Source of the DNA: Nicoliella lavandulae
GTDB lineage: Bacteria; Bacillota; Bacilli; Lactobacillales; Lactobacillaceae
NCBI RefSeq assembly: GCF_037546185.1
Contig: NZ_JAWMWH010000001.1
Coordinates: 1,054,001-1,118,000, forward strand
Reading direction: 5' to 3'
Length of the DNA: 64,000 nt
This document shows, in pieces, positions 27,101 through 40,100 of the stretch. Under the pieces are notes generated by a model that was not told the DNA's origin, ran no database searches, and was given only the letters and a program-made list of their open reading frames with translations. The translations under genes and the position numbers were made by a program. How positions within the stretch are numbered: position 1 is the first letter of the stretch; each line of letters begins with the position of its first letter.

Positions 27101-28182
27101 ATAAGTATCTTTACGTTGATGTTAAGGTTAATAACAATCGATTGCCATCCCTTCAATCTAATGGACAAGCCTACGTTGATTCTACTAGCGCTGATAGTAA
27201 CGGGGATAATCAATCCTATATCGATAGGATTGATGTTAGTCAAATTAGTTCAGATGGCACGGTGCCGTTTAGTTACTTTATCCCAGCATCTTATTTGAAT
27301 TCTAATGGTCGATTCGACACCATTAGTGTTATTGCGCACTACTATGTTTCTACAGTTGAAAGTCGTTTAGACAATCCACAAACTAGTAACAACAGTACGA
27401 CTAACGTAAATAGTTCAACATATATTGATAACCCCACCACTAACCAAATGTTAGCCAATAGTCAAAGCTTGATCTACCAAGATATTAAAACTCAAGCGAA
27501 CAATAATCCAATCCAAATTGTTGATACCGCTTCTGTTAACTCGGCTACAGCTGCCCAATCAAGTGCCAGTGATATCAGTAGTCAGTTATCTAGTGTGGCA
27601 ACAGCGATCAATGCTAATGTTGCCAGTGCCAGCAGTAGTGCAGCCGCGCTGAATACTGCCTATCAAAGTGCCTCCTCTGCTTATTCATTAGCACAAAGTC
27701 AAGCTAGTGTTGCTAGTAGTTTAAACAGTAGCGCTAGTTCTAGCATGAGTGCTAGTGTCAGTCAACTTAGTTCAGCATTTGCAGCAGCTACTATTCAGTC
27801 AAGTTCAGCAGCTGTTTCTTTAAGTGTGGCTATTTCGACCCAAGGTTCGTTTAATAGTTTGGCTACTGCAATTAGTGGAAACGTTTATTTAGCAAATTCA
27901 CATGCTAGTCGAGTTCTTGCAAATGACAATGCAGAAGCTAAATTAGCTGATTTTAGTTCTGCCCAATCTGACGCCAGTAATGCAGTTGCATATGCTAATT
28001 TAGCATCGAGTGGATTAGCAACAGCCTTAACTTACAATACGACAATTGCATCAGCGTCAGCATCCATCGCAACTGAGAGTAATGCAATCGCTAGTGCGGT
28101 AACTAGTGATAGCTTTACAAGTTCAGTAAAGCAGGTAGCTAATGCCTACCAAAGTACCACTTCGTCTAATTACAATTCATAA
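24139..28182 (+). CDS. Giant surface protein, N-terminal fragment (adhesin domain)
   Basis: 1,347 residues. Residues 1-48 form a long signal peptide: a Lys-rich stretch ending KKVKKQW, a hydrophobic core, and predicted cleavage after AHA48. This resembles, but does not exactly match, the KxYKxGKxW type. Residues about 50-270 are mostly Ser, Thr, Asn and Asp, probably a flexible and perhaps O-glycosylated spacer. Residues about 290-450 are Ser/Ala helical-looking. Residues about 450-950 are rich in short beta strands and Asn/Gly turns (TAQQFNAAVLNPYVYQINVL, VNDGATYTGNTYNGNVIEL), resembling the pectate-lyase-like adhesive domain of Lactobacillales surface proteins. Residues about 955-1080 look like an Ig-like beta sandwich. 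The rest begins the repeat array. It ends at an in-frame TAA, after which the same frame continues. Confidence 0.85.
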   Translation: MLYNKYKYNKLNDKKILKKVKKQWIVVSVSMLTALGGATILSQHIAHADTTENANHTSDDTSSTTIQSSSNIVTSAANVSNSAAYTSATSTAPSASATESVESTTTSSSVTTTQDSSASQTTSSSSTDNSSQNSSSNNDATTTSSNASDSGSSSASADSKTSDSNDSGNSKASDSNTGSESASNSTTSSASASNSNRDQTSATNSSDAKSNTNTNSTQSSTVSSASSETASSSTNSGNSSASDSKSTTNSSSSSSTSGSSSSSNEQVLTTDVQSLGSTSIAYRDGVLLAATNTQSSGSSSATYDQVMASLAAIRSNASLIANSASSFSAFFNSVASAMSYANSNSAYIDSYYAMSSSASAMSSAYSQYTSISSAASSQNNYVNKTANSITSSNFNSYVFDISLMAIANDSYASQASNNFTVASSAVTSINSEYSATSSYYALADSAGANAANTTNTTVNVTTAQQFNAAVLNPYVYQINVLNNMSLKDAGYSDTDVTKTVTKNTPGKDFVINGLQKDGSTWSTINYVGVGYDVQNVNTYRAQNQNVYGTSGFGFISDNGSTTLASIPIYLNNINYTGGQAIYANNSSVFIDNKVTISSVNNYTAQNIPGDTGQHAGVSSADQNQRNMQVNSLTVNDGATYTGNTYNGNVIELNGSFTVAKTATVNLNPNGQSNHTDFSSNPNNGNGLQSTAAQALSSKGNVYVYGNINISNGTSRQGSYGTTALNISAGANVYVDGGKINVNIQGMPSAYPVYIAGNLTVQNNGQLNVIGQNVGGYGNILSYVRGSLTSQTGGLIHLSLNGITGNGQPYLLQVGSGSSVNIINQGNIQIDSDGNYLDSRVNPVLLYVQDSTAKVNINNPGNTVVFDMDTTQSDPSKKSTAGDITNADITAYSVGINNMGNTQGSYYKIVVPNSKSGSAITYYNAQTGTMNNLQGSYTTLSGSKYLSFTPSPSFDFQSPLSVRAISTGGYQVSGTLSLKNYSQSVINGNKYLYVDVKVNNNRLPSLQSNGQAYVDSTSADSNGDNQSYIDRIDVSQISSDGTVPFSYFIPASYLNSNGRFDTISVIAHYYVSTVESRLDNPQTSNNSTTNVNSSTYIDNPTTNQMLANSQSLIYQDIKTQANNNPIQIVDTASVNSATAAQSSASDISSQLSSVATAINANVASASSSAAALNTAYQSASSAYSLAQSQASVASSLNSSASSSMSASVSQLSSAFAAATIQSSSAAVSLSVAISTQGSFNSLATAISGNVYLANSHASRVLANDNAEAKLADFSSAQSDASNAVAYANLASSGLATALTYNTTIASASASIATESNAIASAVTSDSFTSSVKQVANAYQSTTSSNYNS

Positions 28183-31100
28183 GTGGCTGCTGCTGGTAGC
28201 TTAGTTAATAGTATGGCTAATAGCTATCTTGCTTCGACCGTTAATATTGGACGAAGTTCTGCTGATAGTTTAGTTAATAGCACTAATAGTGCTAATAGTG
28301 TTGTTCAAAGCACTTTCGCTTCTGCTAATGGTCTAACTAAGAGTAATATGGATGCTTATTATTCAGCTTATCCTAGTAATGCGGTGGTTAGTAGCGCACA
28401 TAGTGCATTTTATAATGACTTAGGTTCATTAAGTGCGCTTAGTACGGATGCAAATACTCAAAGTGCATATATGAGTTCTGCCTATTTAACTATGATGAGC
28501 TTAGGAAATTCTGCCAGTGCAACTAGTTCGCAAAATGCATCTCTACTAAGTAATGTGACTAGTTATGCTTCATTAGCTTCATCAGCATATGCTAATAACG
28601 ACTTTGCTAGTGGGAGTTCAAATAACTCACTAGCTAATTCATACCTAGCATTATTAAATGCTAATACTAGTAGTGCGTCGGGTTATTTTGATCAAATTAG
28701 TAGTTTGCAAACGAGTGCAACTAGTGCCCGGAGTAAGGCGATTAGCGATGCCAGTGCTGCTAGTTCAATTGCAACTGATGTTAATAACCAATTAACGAGT
28801 GCTAGTGCTGCTTATGTTGCTCAAAGTAATGCTGATGAAACTAGTATTGAAGCTTCTATCACTAGCCAAAAAGCATCTGAAGCCGGAATTAAGAGTAATA
28901 CCGCTAATGCGGCTTCTTTTGCAGCTAGTAATGTTGCCCAAGGGGCTGGTTCAAATGCATCAACTGCGATTTCAGCAGCAAGTACTGCTAATAGTAACTT
29001 CCAACAAGTTTCATCTGCGGCTTCTAGTGCCGAAGAATTAGCTAATCAAAATAAGGGTAATGCTACGGTCAATAGTGCTAATAATGTTATTAAGTCTAAC
29101 CTTTCGGTGGCTTCGAATGCTGCATCGCAAGCTAGTCAAGCTGCCAGTCATGCTAATGAACAAAGTTCCATTGCGAGTGTTGCTAGTCAAGCTGCTAGTA
29201 CGGCAGCAGCTTCAGCTAATGCAGCAAATTCAACAGCAGCTTCAGCTAATGCAGCGGCTAGTACGGCTGCTAAGAACGGGGATGCGAATGCAGCTAGTGC
29301 TGCCCATTCGGCTGCATCAGCTGCGGCTGCAGTAGCATCATCTCAAGACAGTATAGCTTCAAGTGCAGCTAGTGCCGCCCAAGCAGCCGCTGCCGCTGCG
29401 GCTGCTGATTCAACTGCAATTGATAATTATAAGAGTGTAGCAGTATCAGCTAATGATGCTGTTACATCAGCTGCAGCTGTATTGAGCAGTGCGGCTTCAC
29501 AGGCACTTAATGGTAGTTCTTCAGTTGCAAATGCGGAAACAGATATTAGTACTAACGCAGCACAAGTCATTAGTACGGCTAATTCGATGATTGGGGTTGC
29601 TAACCAAACTAGCAGTTCTAACACCACTACATCAAGCTATGCTAATGCTACTAATACCTATACTCAATCTACTGCCACTAATGCTGCCTCAGCTAGTGCA
29701 ATTGCTGCTAACAACCCTAGTAATTCTTACATCCAAACGCAAAATAGTGATATTATAGCTGCTTCACAGGCTGCTTCAACTGCTAATCTAGATGCAGCGG
29801 CTCAAAGTACTAATGCTGTTAACTATTCTATAGCGGCTAGTAGTGCAATTAGTGCAGCTAATAGTTATATTGCTGCTGCTAATTATATTTCGAGTGCTGC
29901 TAGTTCCAATGCTTCATCTGCATACATTGCTTATAATGCCGGAAGCGCTACTAATGGAGACGCATTTAGGGATGCAGTACTTAGCAGTCAAAGTTCAATG
30001 AAAGCATTATTGCAATCTGCATCAAATGCATTGATTAATGCCCAAAATAACAGTACGGCGGCTTCAGCTGCAAACAGTAAAGCAATTAATGATCAATCAA
30101 TTGCTAGTTCGGCTGCACAATTAGCCGCTAGTAAGTATGCATTGATCAGCTCAGCGGCTAATGGATCCGCAAACGTTGCCAAGAATAGTAGCGTCGCTTC
30201 AGCAGCATTAAGTATGATTAGTAGTGGGGTGAGTCTAGTTAGTTCCCATTCTAATGATACTAGCTCATATGCAGCCATTACTGGTTCTGCTGTCAAGACC
30301 ATGAGTGGCTATTATCAACAAACATCATCTGCTAGTTCATCCATTAAGAACTTATTTAGTCAATACAGTAATAATGCCATCGTTAGCTCATATGCTAGTG
30401 CGGTTGGATATGATTACTCCGGTGTAAGCAGCTATAGTGATGATGCTTCATCCCAAAATAGTGCAGCTAATCAAGCAAGCAGTCAAGCTAGTGCGTTAGT
30501 ACCATCTTTGAACAGTAATATTAGTTTAGTTAATTCACAAGCGGCTTCAGTTGCTAATTATAATTCATTGGCCATTTCATACTACAATGAGGGTAATCTA
30601 GCTAGTGGTGATAGTTATGCCAACTTAGCATCTGGAATCGCCTCTGCAGCTTCTTCAGAAGCTAGTACGGTTGCCACGCAATCCACGCAATTGAGTCAAT
30701 ATAATCAAACTGCTTCTCAAGCTGCAAGTAACGTTCAAAATGACGTTTCCAATGCTTCTGTATTGGCTAGTTTAGCAGCATCTAATTATGCTGCGGCTAG
30801 CAATGCTATTGCTGATTCGAATGCAGCACAGTCTTCTGCTGCCTCAAATGTGAGTTCAGCAAACAATAATAGTAGTGAGGCTAGTGCAATTAGTAGCCAA
30901 GCCAATAGTTACTATGCTGGGGCAGTTAATGCTACTTCAAGTGCTTCTAGTTATTCGGTAGCTGCTAGTTCTGCTAGTGTTGTGGTCAATAGTAATTCTA
31001 ATCATGCCCAACAAGTTTCATTGGTTGTTAGTGGATACTTGAATCAATACTCAAGTAACGCTGCATTGATCAATGATAATAGCCTTATCAATAGTAATAT

Positions 31101-34100
31101 TGCTCAGTTAAGCCAGCTTAATAGTGATGCTTATAATCAATCTTCCGCTGCAAGTTCAGCATATCAAGCAACCGTTAGTGCCGCTTCGGCTACTTCTACT
31201 CAAGCTAGTATCGTAAGTAGTGCTGCTCTACAAGCATCAATAAACGCTAGTTTAGCGCTATTTAATGTGGGTAAAAATAACTACGATATTGCAAGTATGT
31301 ATAATTCATATGCCGCTAGTTATGCTGCTATTGCATCGCAAAATGTGGATAATGTTAAACAGGCATCTGTTGCTACAGACAGTCAATTATCATCTGCTGC
31401 TTCGGCTGCTAGCCAAGCTAAATCAGATGAACAAGCTGCTTCTTCAATTAATGATAGTATTAATAGCTTATTTACTGCGGCATCCAATGCGGCAATTGCT
31501 GCCAGTGAAGCAGCAGTGGCAAGTAGTGCTGCGCAAAACGCTTCAGCTGGGAATAGTAATGCTATTATTTCTAGCTCTCAAGCTAGTTCTGCCGCTAATG
31601 ACGCCCAAAGTGCCAACCATGTAGCTCAATCAGCATCTGCTTCAACTAGTTTAAATGCATCTAAAGCTAATGCTAGTGCGGCATCTGCTTCAGCTGCCGC
31701 TAGTTATGCTGCTAGTATTGCTGCAAGTGCGCCTAATAATTCACTTGCTCAGTCGGCTGCTGAACAAGCATCAATTGCTGCTAGTGATGCGCAAAATCAA
31801 AATTCAATTGTTGCTAGTGCTGCTTCGGCTGCTAATAGTGCAAAGGATTTAGCTGATAAGGCTAATCAAGCAGCAGTAATTGCTAACCAACATGCCTCCA
31901 GTGCGAACCAAGCTGCCCAATCTGCAGCTCAATCTGCAAGTAGTGCTGCTCAAGCGGGGGATAGTTCAGCTGCTGGATCATTTAGAGCAATTGCTAATAG
32001 TACAGCAACGATTGCCGATAATGCAGCTAAAGATGCTAGTTCAGCTGCATCAGCTGCCATTGCTGCTGCTAATAATGCCAAAAATGCGGCTGATGCTGCC
32101 ACTAATGCTAGTCAAGCAGCCGAAAAGGATAATAATATCGCTAATGATGCCCTTAATTCAGCCGGAAGTGTCGCTAGTGCTAATTCTGGTTCTGCGGCTG
32201 GTAATAGTTCTGCAAATAGCATTAATGCCCAGGGTGACACCGCTAGTGCTCAAACTTCATCATATAACGCTCTAGTTAAAAACGAATCAGTTAGCCAATA
32301 TGTAAGTATTGCTAGTTCTGCATCTTCCGCTGCTAGTGGGTACAATGGATCGACTCAAACGATTGCGAGCCAAATTAGTGGAATGGCCAGTGCTAATTCT
32401 GATAATCACGTCGTAGCTTCTGCCAATAATTCTGCCCAATCGCTAGCAATCGTTGCTAGTGCAGCTGCCAGTCTAGCTAGTTCACTATCTTCAGTCGTTA
32501 ACACTAATTCTGATTATTTAACTGATGCTCAAAGTCAAGCTAGTGCTAATAACATGAATGCTGCTAGTGCAAATTCCAACGTGCATAATCTAACTAGTCA
32601 AGCCGTTAGTGCGTACAATACTGGTAATAATACGCTAGGGACGATCCTAAACCAACAAGCATCTAGTGCTGCGAGTGCCATGCAAAGTTATGTTAATGAG
32701 GCTATTAAGCAATCATCATTGGCTTCTACTGCCATTAATGCTGCTTCTAATGCGGCAGCATCTGCAGTTACTCAACAATCAATTGCTAGTTCAGCTGCTA
32801 GTCTTGCTGCAACTTTATTAAGTAGTGCAAGTGACTCAGTCAAGCGGACTCAAAACACGTCTAACAATAACAATGCTGCTGCACAGTACAGTAATGCCAT
32901 TAACCAATCGATTAGTAGTGCAAACATTAATTCAGATTCTGCCAACCAATACGCTAGTCAAGCCGCAAGCTATGCAAGCCTATTGAGTAGTTCTGCTGGC
33001 TCTGCTACGCAAACGACGAATTCATTGGTAGACTTAGCTAATTCACATTCTAGTAATGCGTCCTTAACTAGCTATGCTTCTGCAGCCAGTGCTGCTAATT
33101 TATCAATTAATAGCTACAACAGTGATGCTGCTAGTCAATCTAGTCTTGCTAATAGTGCCGCAGCTACTGTAACTGCTTTAAGTAATGCGAACCAATCATT
33201 ACTTAGTTCATTTGCCAGTGCATCGATTGCGGTAACTTCAAACAATAGCTTAGCCAATTCAGCTTATAATAATGGAGACGATAGTGACGGTGATATATAC
33301 TCTGCTCAAGCAATAGTTGCCTTAAACAGTGCTAAAGGATATAATCAATCAATTACTGCCAATAGCAATAGTATCCAAACGCTTACTAGTACTGCTAGTC
33401 AAGCTGCCAGTCAAGCATCTGCTGATTCTCATCAAGCTAGTTTCCAAATTAGCTTAGTGGATAGTATTGCTAGTGCGGTAGCTACTCTATCCACAGCAAG
33501 TAATAACGGAAGTGGTTCAGCAAGTAATAATAACCAATCTGCAAGTAGTATCGCTAGTGTTACTTCTAATGTTAATAATGCGGTGTCAGTAACTGCTGGT
33601 TCTGCCCAATCTTATGCTTCAGTAGCTAGTTCTGCTACCGTTGCGGTCTCTGGATACAGTAAGAACACTAGTAGCATTGCTGATATGCTTAATTCATTGA
33701 TTGCTGCTAATGCTAATAACAGTATTGCTGCTGGAAATAGCAGTGTAATTAGTTCAGCAGCCAAAGTAATTCAACAAGCATTAAGTGATGTTAACAATCA
33801 ATCGGCGATTGCAAGCAGTGCTTATTCAGTAGCCAGTTCTGCTGCTAACCAAGCTAGTGAGGATAATCGGCTTACTAGCCAAGGGGTTCAAACGATTAAC
33901 AATTTAACGAGTCAAGCGGTTGCTGCTTATAATTCTGGTAACGTTATTTTAGGGAGCATTTTAAATTCCCAAGCTGCCGAATCAGCGGCTAATTTGACGA
34001 GTTATCAAACTGATGTTAACAATCAAAAGACAAGTGCCGAAACAGTAACTACATCGGCTAGTTCTGCTGCTGCACAAGCGTTAATCGATCAAAGCAATGC

Positions 34101-37100
34101 TGCTAATGCTGCTAATGCAGCACTAGCTGCTTTCAGTGCGGCTAGCAGCGCTACTAGCAATGCGAATAAAGCGGCTTCAAACGGTGCTGACAATAATTCT
34201 GCAACCACTAGTGCCCAGTCCTTGATGAGTAGTTTATTAGCAAGTAGTGATACTAACTTGAGCAGTGTTAATTCATATGCTGCAATTACTTCGGCCGATT
34301 CATCGAATGCGGTCCAATCATCAAATGCGGCTAGTGATACTAATTCATCGGTTGCTCAATTATCTTCACAACGGCCGAATGATAAATCGATCGCTAGTTA
34401 TGCAACCCTAGTTAGTTCTGCTAACCAAGCCATTAATTCATACAATGGTGACGCTAGCTTACAGAATAGTATCGCTACCAGTGCCGCCAGTTCAGCTGCT
34501 AGCGCGCATAGCGCATTGAATGATTTGAACAATAGTATTACTAGCTATGCAATTGCTGTATCTAGTTATGACAGTTTGGCTAAGTCTGCTTATCTAGCTG
34601 GTGATCAATCACAAGGTGATAGTTATGCTAGCTCAGCTAAGGCTACGGTTGCGAGTGCTTCTACTGCTGCGCAAAGTGCAGTTTCAAATGCTAATGCAAT
34701 CAAGTCATTAACGAATGTAGCCAGTCAAGCCGCTAGTCAAGCTAACTTAGATATTAACCAAATCAATGCTCAAAGTGGTGCCATTTCAAGTATTACAAGT
34801 GCCATAACTAACATGAACAATACTGCGAATAGTGGTAGTGCAGCCATTAGTTCTGCCACTAGCAGTGCTAATTCTGCCAGTGACGCTACTAAGGTGGCCG
34901 CTAATACGGCTAATGGTGACTCCACAACTGCTCAATCTGCAAATACTGCGGCATCATCAGCTGCAGTGGTTACATCTGGTGATGTGAACACTGCTAGTTC
35001 GATCAATAGCCAAATTAATAGTTACTATGCTAATGATCCAGCCAACAGTACGTTCAAACAAAACTCTGCAGCTGCATCCAGTGCGGTCGTTACGATCACA
35101 AACGCGAATAGTGATGCTCAAGTCCAAAGCAGTATTGCTAATAGTGCTTACAAACAAGTTTCTTCTCAAGCGGCATTAATCAATGCTGCTAACGCTAGTG
35201 CCATCAGTGCGGTTTCAAGTGCTAACAATGATTACGTGCAAGCAAGTAGTGCATTTGCTGCTGGGGATGTTAATACCGGGAGCTCCTATGCTAGTGATGC
35301 ATCATTAGTAGCCATAGCAGCTAGTACCCAGGCTTCTATTGCTGCGAGTGCTGCTGCCACGACTGGTAGCTGGACCAACTCAGCTGTTGTAGCCGCATCA
35401 CAAGCTAAAGTTGATCAATCACTTGCTAGTCAAGCGTTGATTGCAATGAGTAATGGGTTGAGTTCAATTGTTGCTGCTGCTAATTCTGCGAATACGCAAA
35501 ATAGTAACAGTGCAACGAGTGCTAATAATTCAGCAAATAGTGCATTAACCAGTGCTAATGGTTTTGCTAGTGGTGCTAATGTTGACGTTAATAATGCTAA
35601 TGATGCTAATCGGAATGCTAGCATCGCTGATAGCTACGTTAACTCAGATGCTAATAATGCTACGCAACAAAGTAGTATCATTACTAGTTATGCTAATACC
35701 GTTGCTAATTCTGGTAATCCAGTGATTAGTAGTGCTAGTTCGTTTATCAATAGTGCCAGTGCAACACTATCAACATTAAAGAGCAGTGCCGATGCTGATA
35801 GCCAAGCTGCTAGTTCACAAGCGCAATTAGCTAGTTCAGCTGCATCTGTTGCTAATAGTCAAAATACGTTGACTAGTATTAATGCTAGTTTAGCTATCTA
35901 TAATGCTTCCCAGGCTAACTCTGCGAATAGTGCTCAAAACTATACGCAAGCTAGTCAATTTAATAGTGCCGCCGCTAGCTATGCTAGCCTAGCTAGCCAA
36001 AATGCTACTGCTGCTCAAACTGCCAGTCAAAATGCATATAATGCTACTAGTTCCGCTCAACAAGCTGCTAGTCTAGCTGCTAATGCCCAAGCCAGTGCTA
36101 ATCAGATCACCAATTCCATCACTAGTGCGATGAGTGCTGCGAATGATGCGAGTGTAGCCGTTAGTCACGCGGTAGTAGCTAAGAGCTATGCTGATCAAGC
36201 CAGTGCAGATAATAATAGTGCCAATAGTGCTCAAACCAGTGCTAGCTCATATGCCAACCAAGCAAGCAGTAATGCCAATAATGCTACTAGTGATGCCAAC
36301 TCTGCTGCTGGATTTGCTAGTGCAACTAAAGCGTTAGCTAGTTCAGCTAGTTCTATTGCCAGCGCTAATCCAAATAACTCCAACATTAGTTCATTGGCTA
36401 ATAGTGCCAATGCTGCAGTAAGTTCAGCTAACTCTGCAGCAAGTGCAGCTGCTGATGCCCAAAGCAAGGCACATGATAATTACAATACTGCAAGTAGTAA
36501 TGCAGTTATCGCGAGTTCAGCTGCTACTGATGCATCTAACGCTAATAATCGTGCTAGTGCTGCTGCGAGCGAAGCTAATAGTTTTGCCAGTGCCGGGAAT
36601 AGTAGTGCTGCTAATTCATCACGGATCGTTGCTAGTCAAGCAGCATCTGATGCTGATGCAGCATTGAGTAAAGCATCAGCTGCCAATCAAGCGGCCTCAA
36701 TCGCAGCCTCAAATGCGGCTGTTAATAGTTTAATTGCCAATAGTGCTAATACGGCTGCCAGCTTAGCTAATAGTATAGCTAACAGTGCCAATAGTGCTGC
36801 TAATTCAGCTTCTACGGCAACGGCATCTGCTACTGGTGGTAATACCAGTGTTGCTAGTTCAGCTAACAATTGTGCTACTAATATTAATACCAATGCCAGT
36901 GCTGCCAATGCAGACGCCAATTCAGCTGCTAATTATAGTGCAATTGCTAGTTCTGCTTCAGTAGCAGTTAGTGGTAATAATAATGATGTTAAATCAGTGG
37001 CTACTTCTGCTAATAGCTTATCAACTGCTAACTCGGGTAATGTTGTAATCAGTGCCAAGACATCAATTGTTAATTCAGCTGCTCAAACGATTGCAAGTGC

Positions 37101-40100
37101 TTCTTCGACCGTAAATACGCAGTCTTCGATCGCTAATAGTGCTTACCAAGTGGCTAGTCAAGCTGCATCCAATGCTAATTTAGATTCTTATAATGCTAGT
37201 TTAACCGTAAGTAATGTTAATAGCTTGATATCACAGGCTAATAGCGCTTATTCAAATGGGGACATTGCTGATGGAAACATTTACGCTCAGCAAGCATCGA
37301 CTGCTGCTAGTGGGATGGCTAAGCAACAAGCGGATGCATCTAGCCAAAGCTCAACTGCTGCTTCAGCAGCTTTAGTAGGGAAGAGTGCTGCTCAACTCGC
37401 TACTGATGCTCAATCATCTGCTAATCAGGCTTCGATTGCTGCTAGTGTGGCCTTTAGTGAGGCTCAATCAGTAGCAAATGCAACTAGCAATGCTAATTCA
37501 AATGCAAGTAACAACCAATCTGCTATTAATAGTGCTAATTCAATTGCCAATAGTGCAATGAGTGGAAATGCTACCAATGTTAGTGCTGCAAATAGTTATG
37601 CATCTGTGGCTTCTACTAATGCTTCTAGTGCAGTTTCTAATGCCAATAGTATCAATACCCTTAATAATGGAATTGCTAGTTTAGCCAGTGCGAATGCATC
37701 AGACGCATCATTAGCTAGCTATGCAACTTTAGCTAGTTCTGCTAATGCTAAATTATCTTCATTTGCAAGTGATGCTAGTTCACAAGCTGCATTAGCTCAA
37801 AGTGCTGCTAATACGGCTAATACCATTCATGGTTCTGATGATGGCTTAAATACGAACATTAAGAATGCTGCCAGTGCTGTTCAATCTAACAATTCTTTGG
37901 CAAATTCAGCATATATGACTGGTAATAATAGTGATGGTGATAGTTATGCTAAATTAGCAACTTCTGCCGTTACGGTTGCTAGTCAAAATGCGCAACAATT
38001 ATCGAACAATGCGAGTGCTATTCAATCATTAACTGCAGTGGCAAGTACGGCTGCTTCTAATGCTGTACAAGATGTTCAAAATATGGCAGTGCAAATGAGC
38101 GCCTTTAACCAGGCCTCAAGCAATGCAAATAGTGCTAATTCTGCTGCTCACAGTGGAGCTAGTGATGCAAGTAATGCAAATAGTCAAGTTAGCTCTGCTT
38201 CTGATGTAATTAGTGACGCTAGTTTACATGCACCAGGTAGTCAAAGTGCAACTAATTCTTATAGCATTGTTGCCAGTTCAGCTGCTAGTGTGGTTAGTTC
38301 TAATGCTATTCTGAATAGTCAAACGGCTAGTTCCGTTAATAGTTATTACAACCTTGATCCAAGTAATAGTACCTTTAAGCAAGCGTCAAGTGCTGCCAAT
38401 AGTGCGATGACGGTTATTAATAGTGCAAATACTGATGCACAAAATCAAAAGGTGATTGCAAGTACTGCTAATAGCAATGTAGGTTCAAATATAGCTGTAA
38501 TTAATTCTGCGATTTCGGCAATTGCAACTATTAATGCTACAACTTCAATCTATTACTCACAGGCTGCTTCTGCGTATGCAATTGGTAACTTACACGATGC
38601 TAGTGCAGCAACTGTCGCAGCTAAATCCAATGCAGCATTGGCAAATACAAATGCTCAATTAGCGCAAAGCGCGAGTGCAGCAATCACTAGTTTAACTAAT
38701 GTTGCTAGTTCCGCAGCTGCTCAAGCCGTTCAAGATGAAAGTAATGCATCCAATGCAGCGACTGCATTAAATGCTGTTAATAGTAATGCTGCTAGTGCAG
38801 CTGCATCAGCAACGCAAGGTGGGAATAATAGTGCTACTTCAAATAGTAGTGCTGCTGCTAGTGCCTCTCAACAAACTAGTAGCTTTGCTAGTGCAGCCAA
38901 TGCTAACGCCAATGGTGCTTCATTGTCTGCTAGTCAAGCTGCCAGTGCTGATAGTGCAATTAACAGTGCGTCAGCTCAAGTAGATCAACAAAGTGCTCAA
39001 ATGAGTAACGTAGTAACGAATAACCCAAGTAATGCAGCAATTAGTGCGGCTAATTCCTTAGTCAATAGTGCTAGTTCCGCTATTACTAGTCTCAAAACTG
39101 CTGCTGATTCCCAAAGCAGCGACGCTGCTTCTGATTACGCAACTGCTAGTTCAGCTGCTAGTGTGGCTAATGCAACGAGTGTTGCAGCTAGTTCGAATGC
39201 GAACTTAGCTAGTCTCTTTGCTAGTCAAGCTATCTCAGCTAATAATGCGGGTAACTACACTCAAGCGAGTGCTTTGAACCAAAGTGCGGCTAATTATGCT
39301 AGTGCAGCTACGAACTTGATTAGCCAAGCAAGTACGGCAAGTCAAAATGCTGCAACTGCAAGTACAAACGCTAGTACAGCAGCTAGTGCCGCCATTGCCA
39401 ACCAAGCCAAGGTTAATGGGTTAACTAGTCAAATTAATAGTGCCATGAGTGCGGCCAATACTGCGAGTGCGGCTGCCAGTTACGCATCTACTGCTTCGAG
39501 TGCAGCCAATACTGCTAACCAAGCTAGTGCTGCTACTAGTGGAATCAATTCTAATACCAGTTCTAATGCATCCTTAGCCACGTCCAATTCGACTACAGCT
39601 AATACGAATGCACAGACTGCCCATAGCTTTGCTAGCTCCGCTAGCCAAAGTGCCAGTGCTTTGAATAGTCTCTACAGTAGTAATAGTAGCAATAGTGTCA
39701 TTAGTTCAGCTGCGAGTGTTGCTGATAGTGCTGCTAGTGTTGCTAGTTCAGCTGCTAGTGATGCAGATGCTGCTAATAGTTTGGCTTCTAATGCCGCCAG
39801 TGCTGCTAATAGTAATGCTGTAATCGCAAGCAGCGCTAATTCGATTGCGCACTCCAATAGTGCAGATGCCGCTAATGATGCTTCATTAGCTAGTCAAGCT
39901 GCCAATAGTGGTGATCAATCAGCTGCATCATCATATGCCCAACGGGCATCGAGTGCTGCAGCACAAGCCCAAAGTGCTAATAGTGATGCCATCAATGCTT
40001 CGAACGCGGCAAGTCAAAATGCATCGATTGCAAGTTCTGCTGCCGCAAAGGCTTCATTAGCTAATAGTACGGCTAGTTCAGCTAACAACGTAGTTAGTTC

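Noticed and set aside
28183..28185. GTG after the stop as a genuine start of a 7,796-residue protein
   Set aside because: There is no ribosome site or signal peptide, and the sequence continues the same module in the same frame, so it reads better as an interrupted gene.
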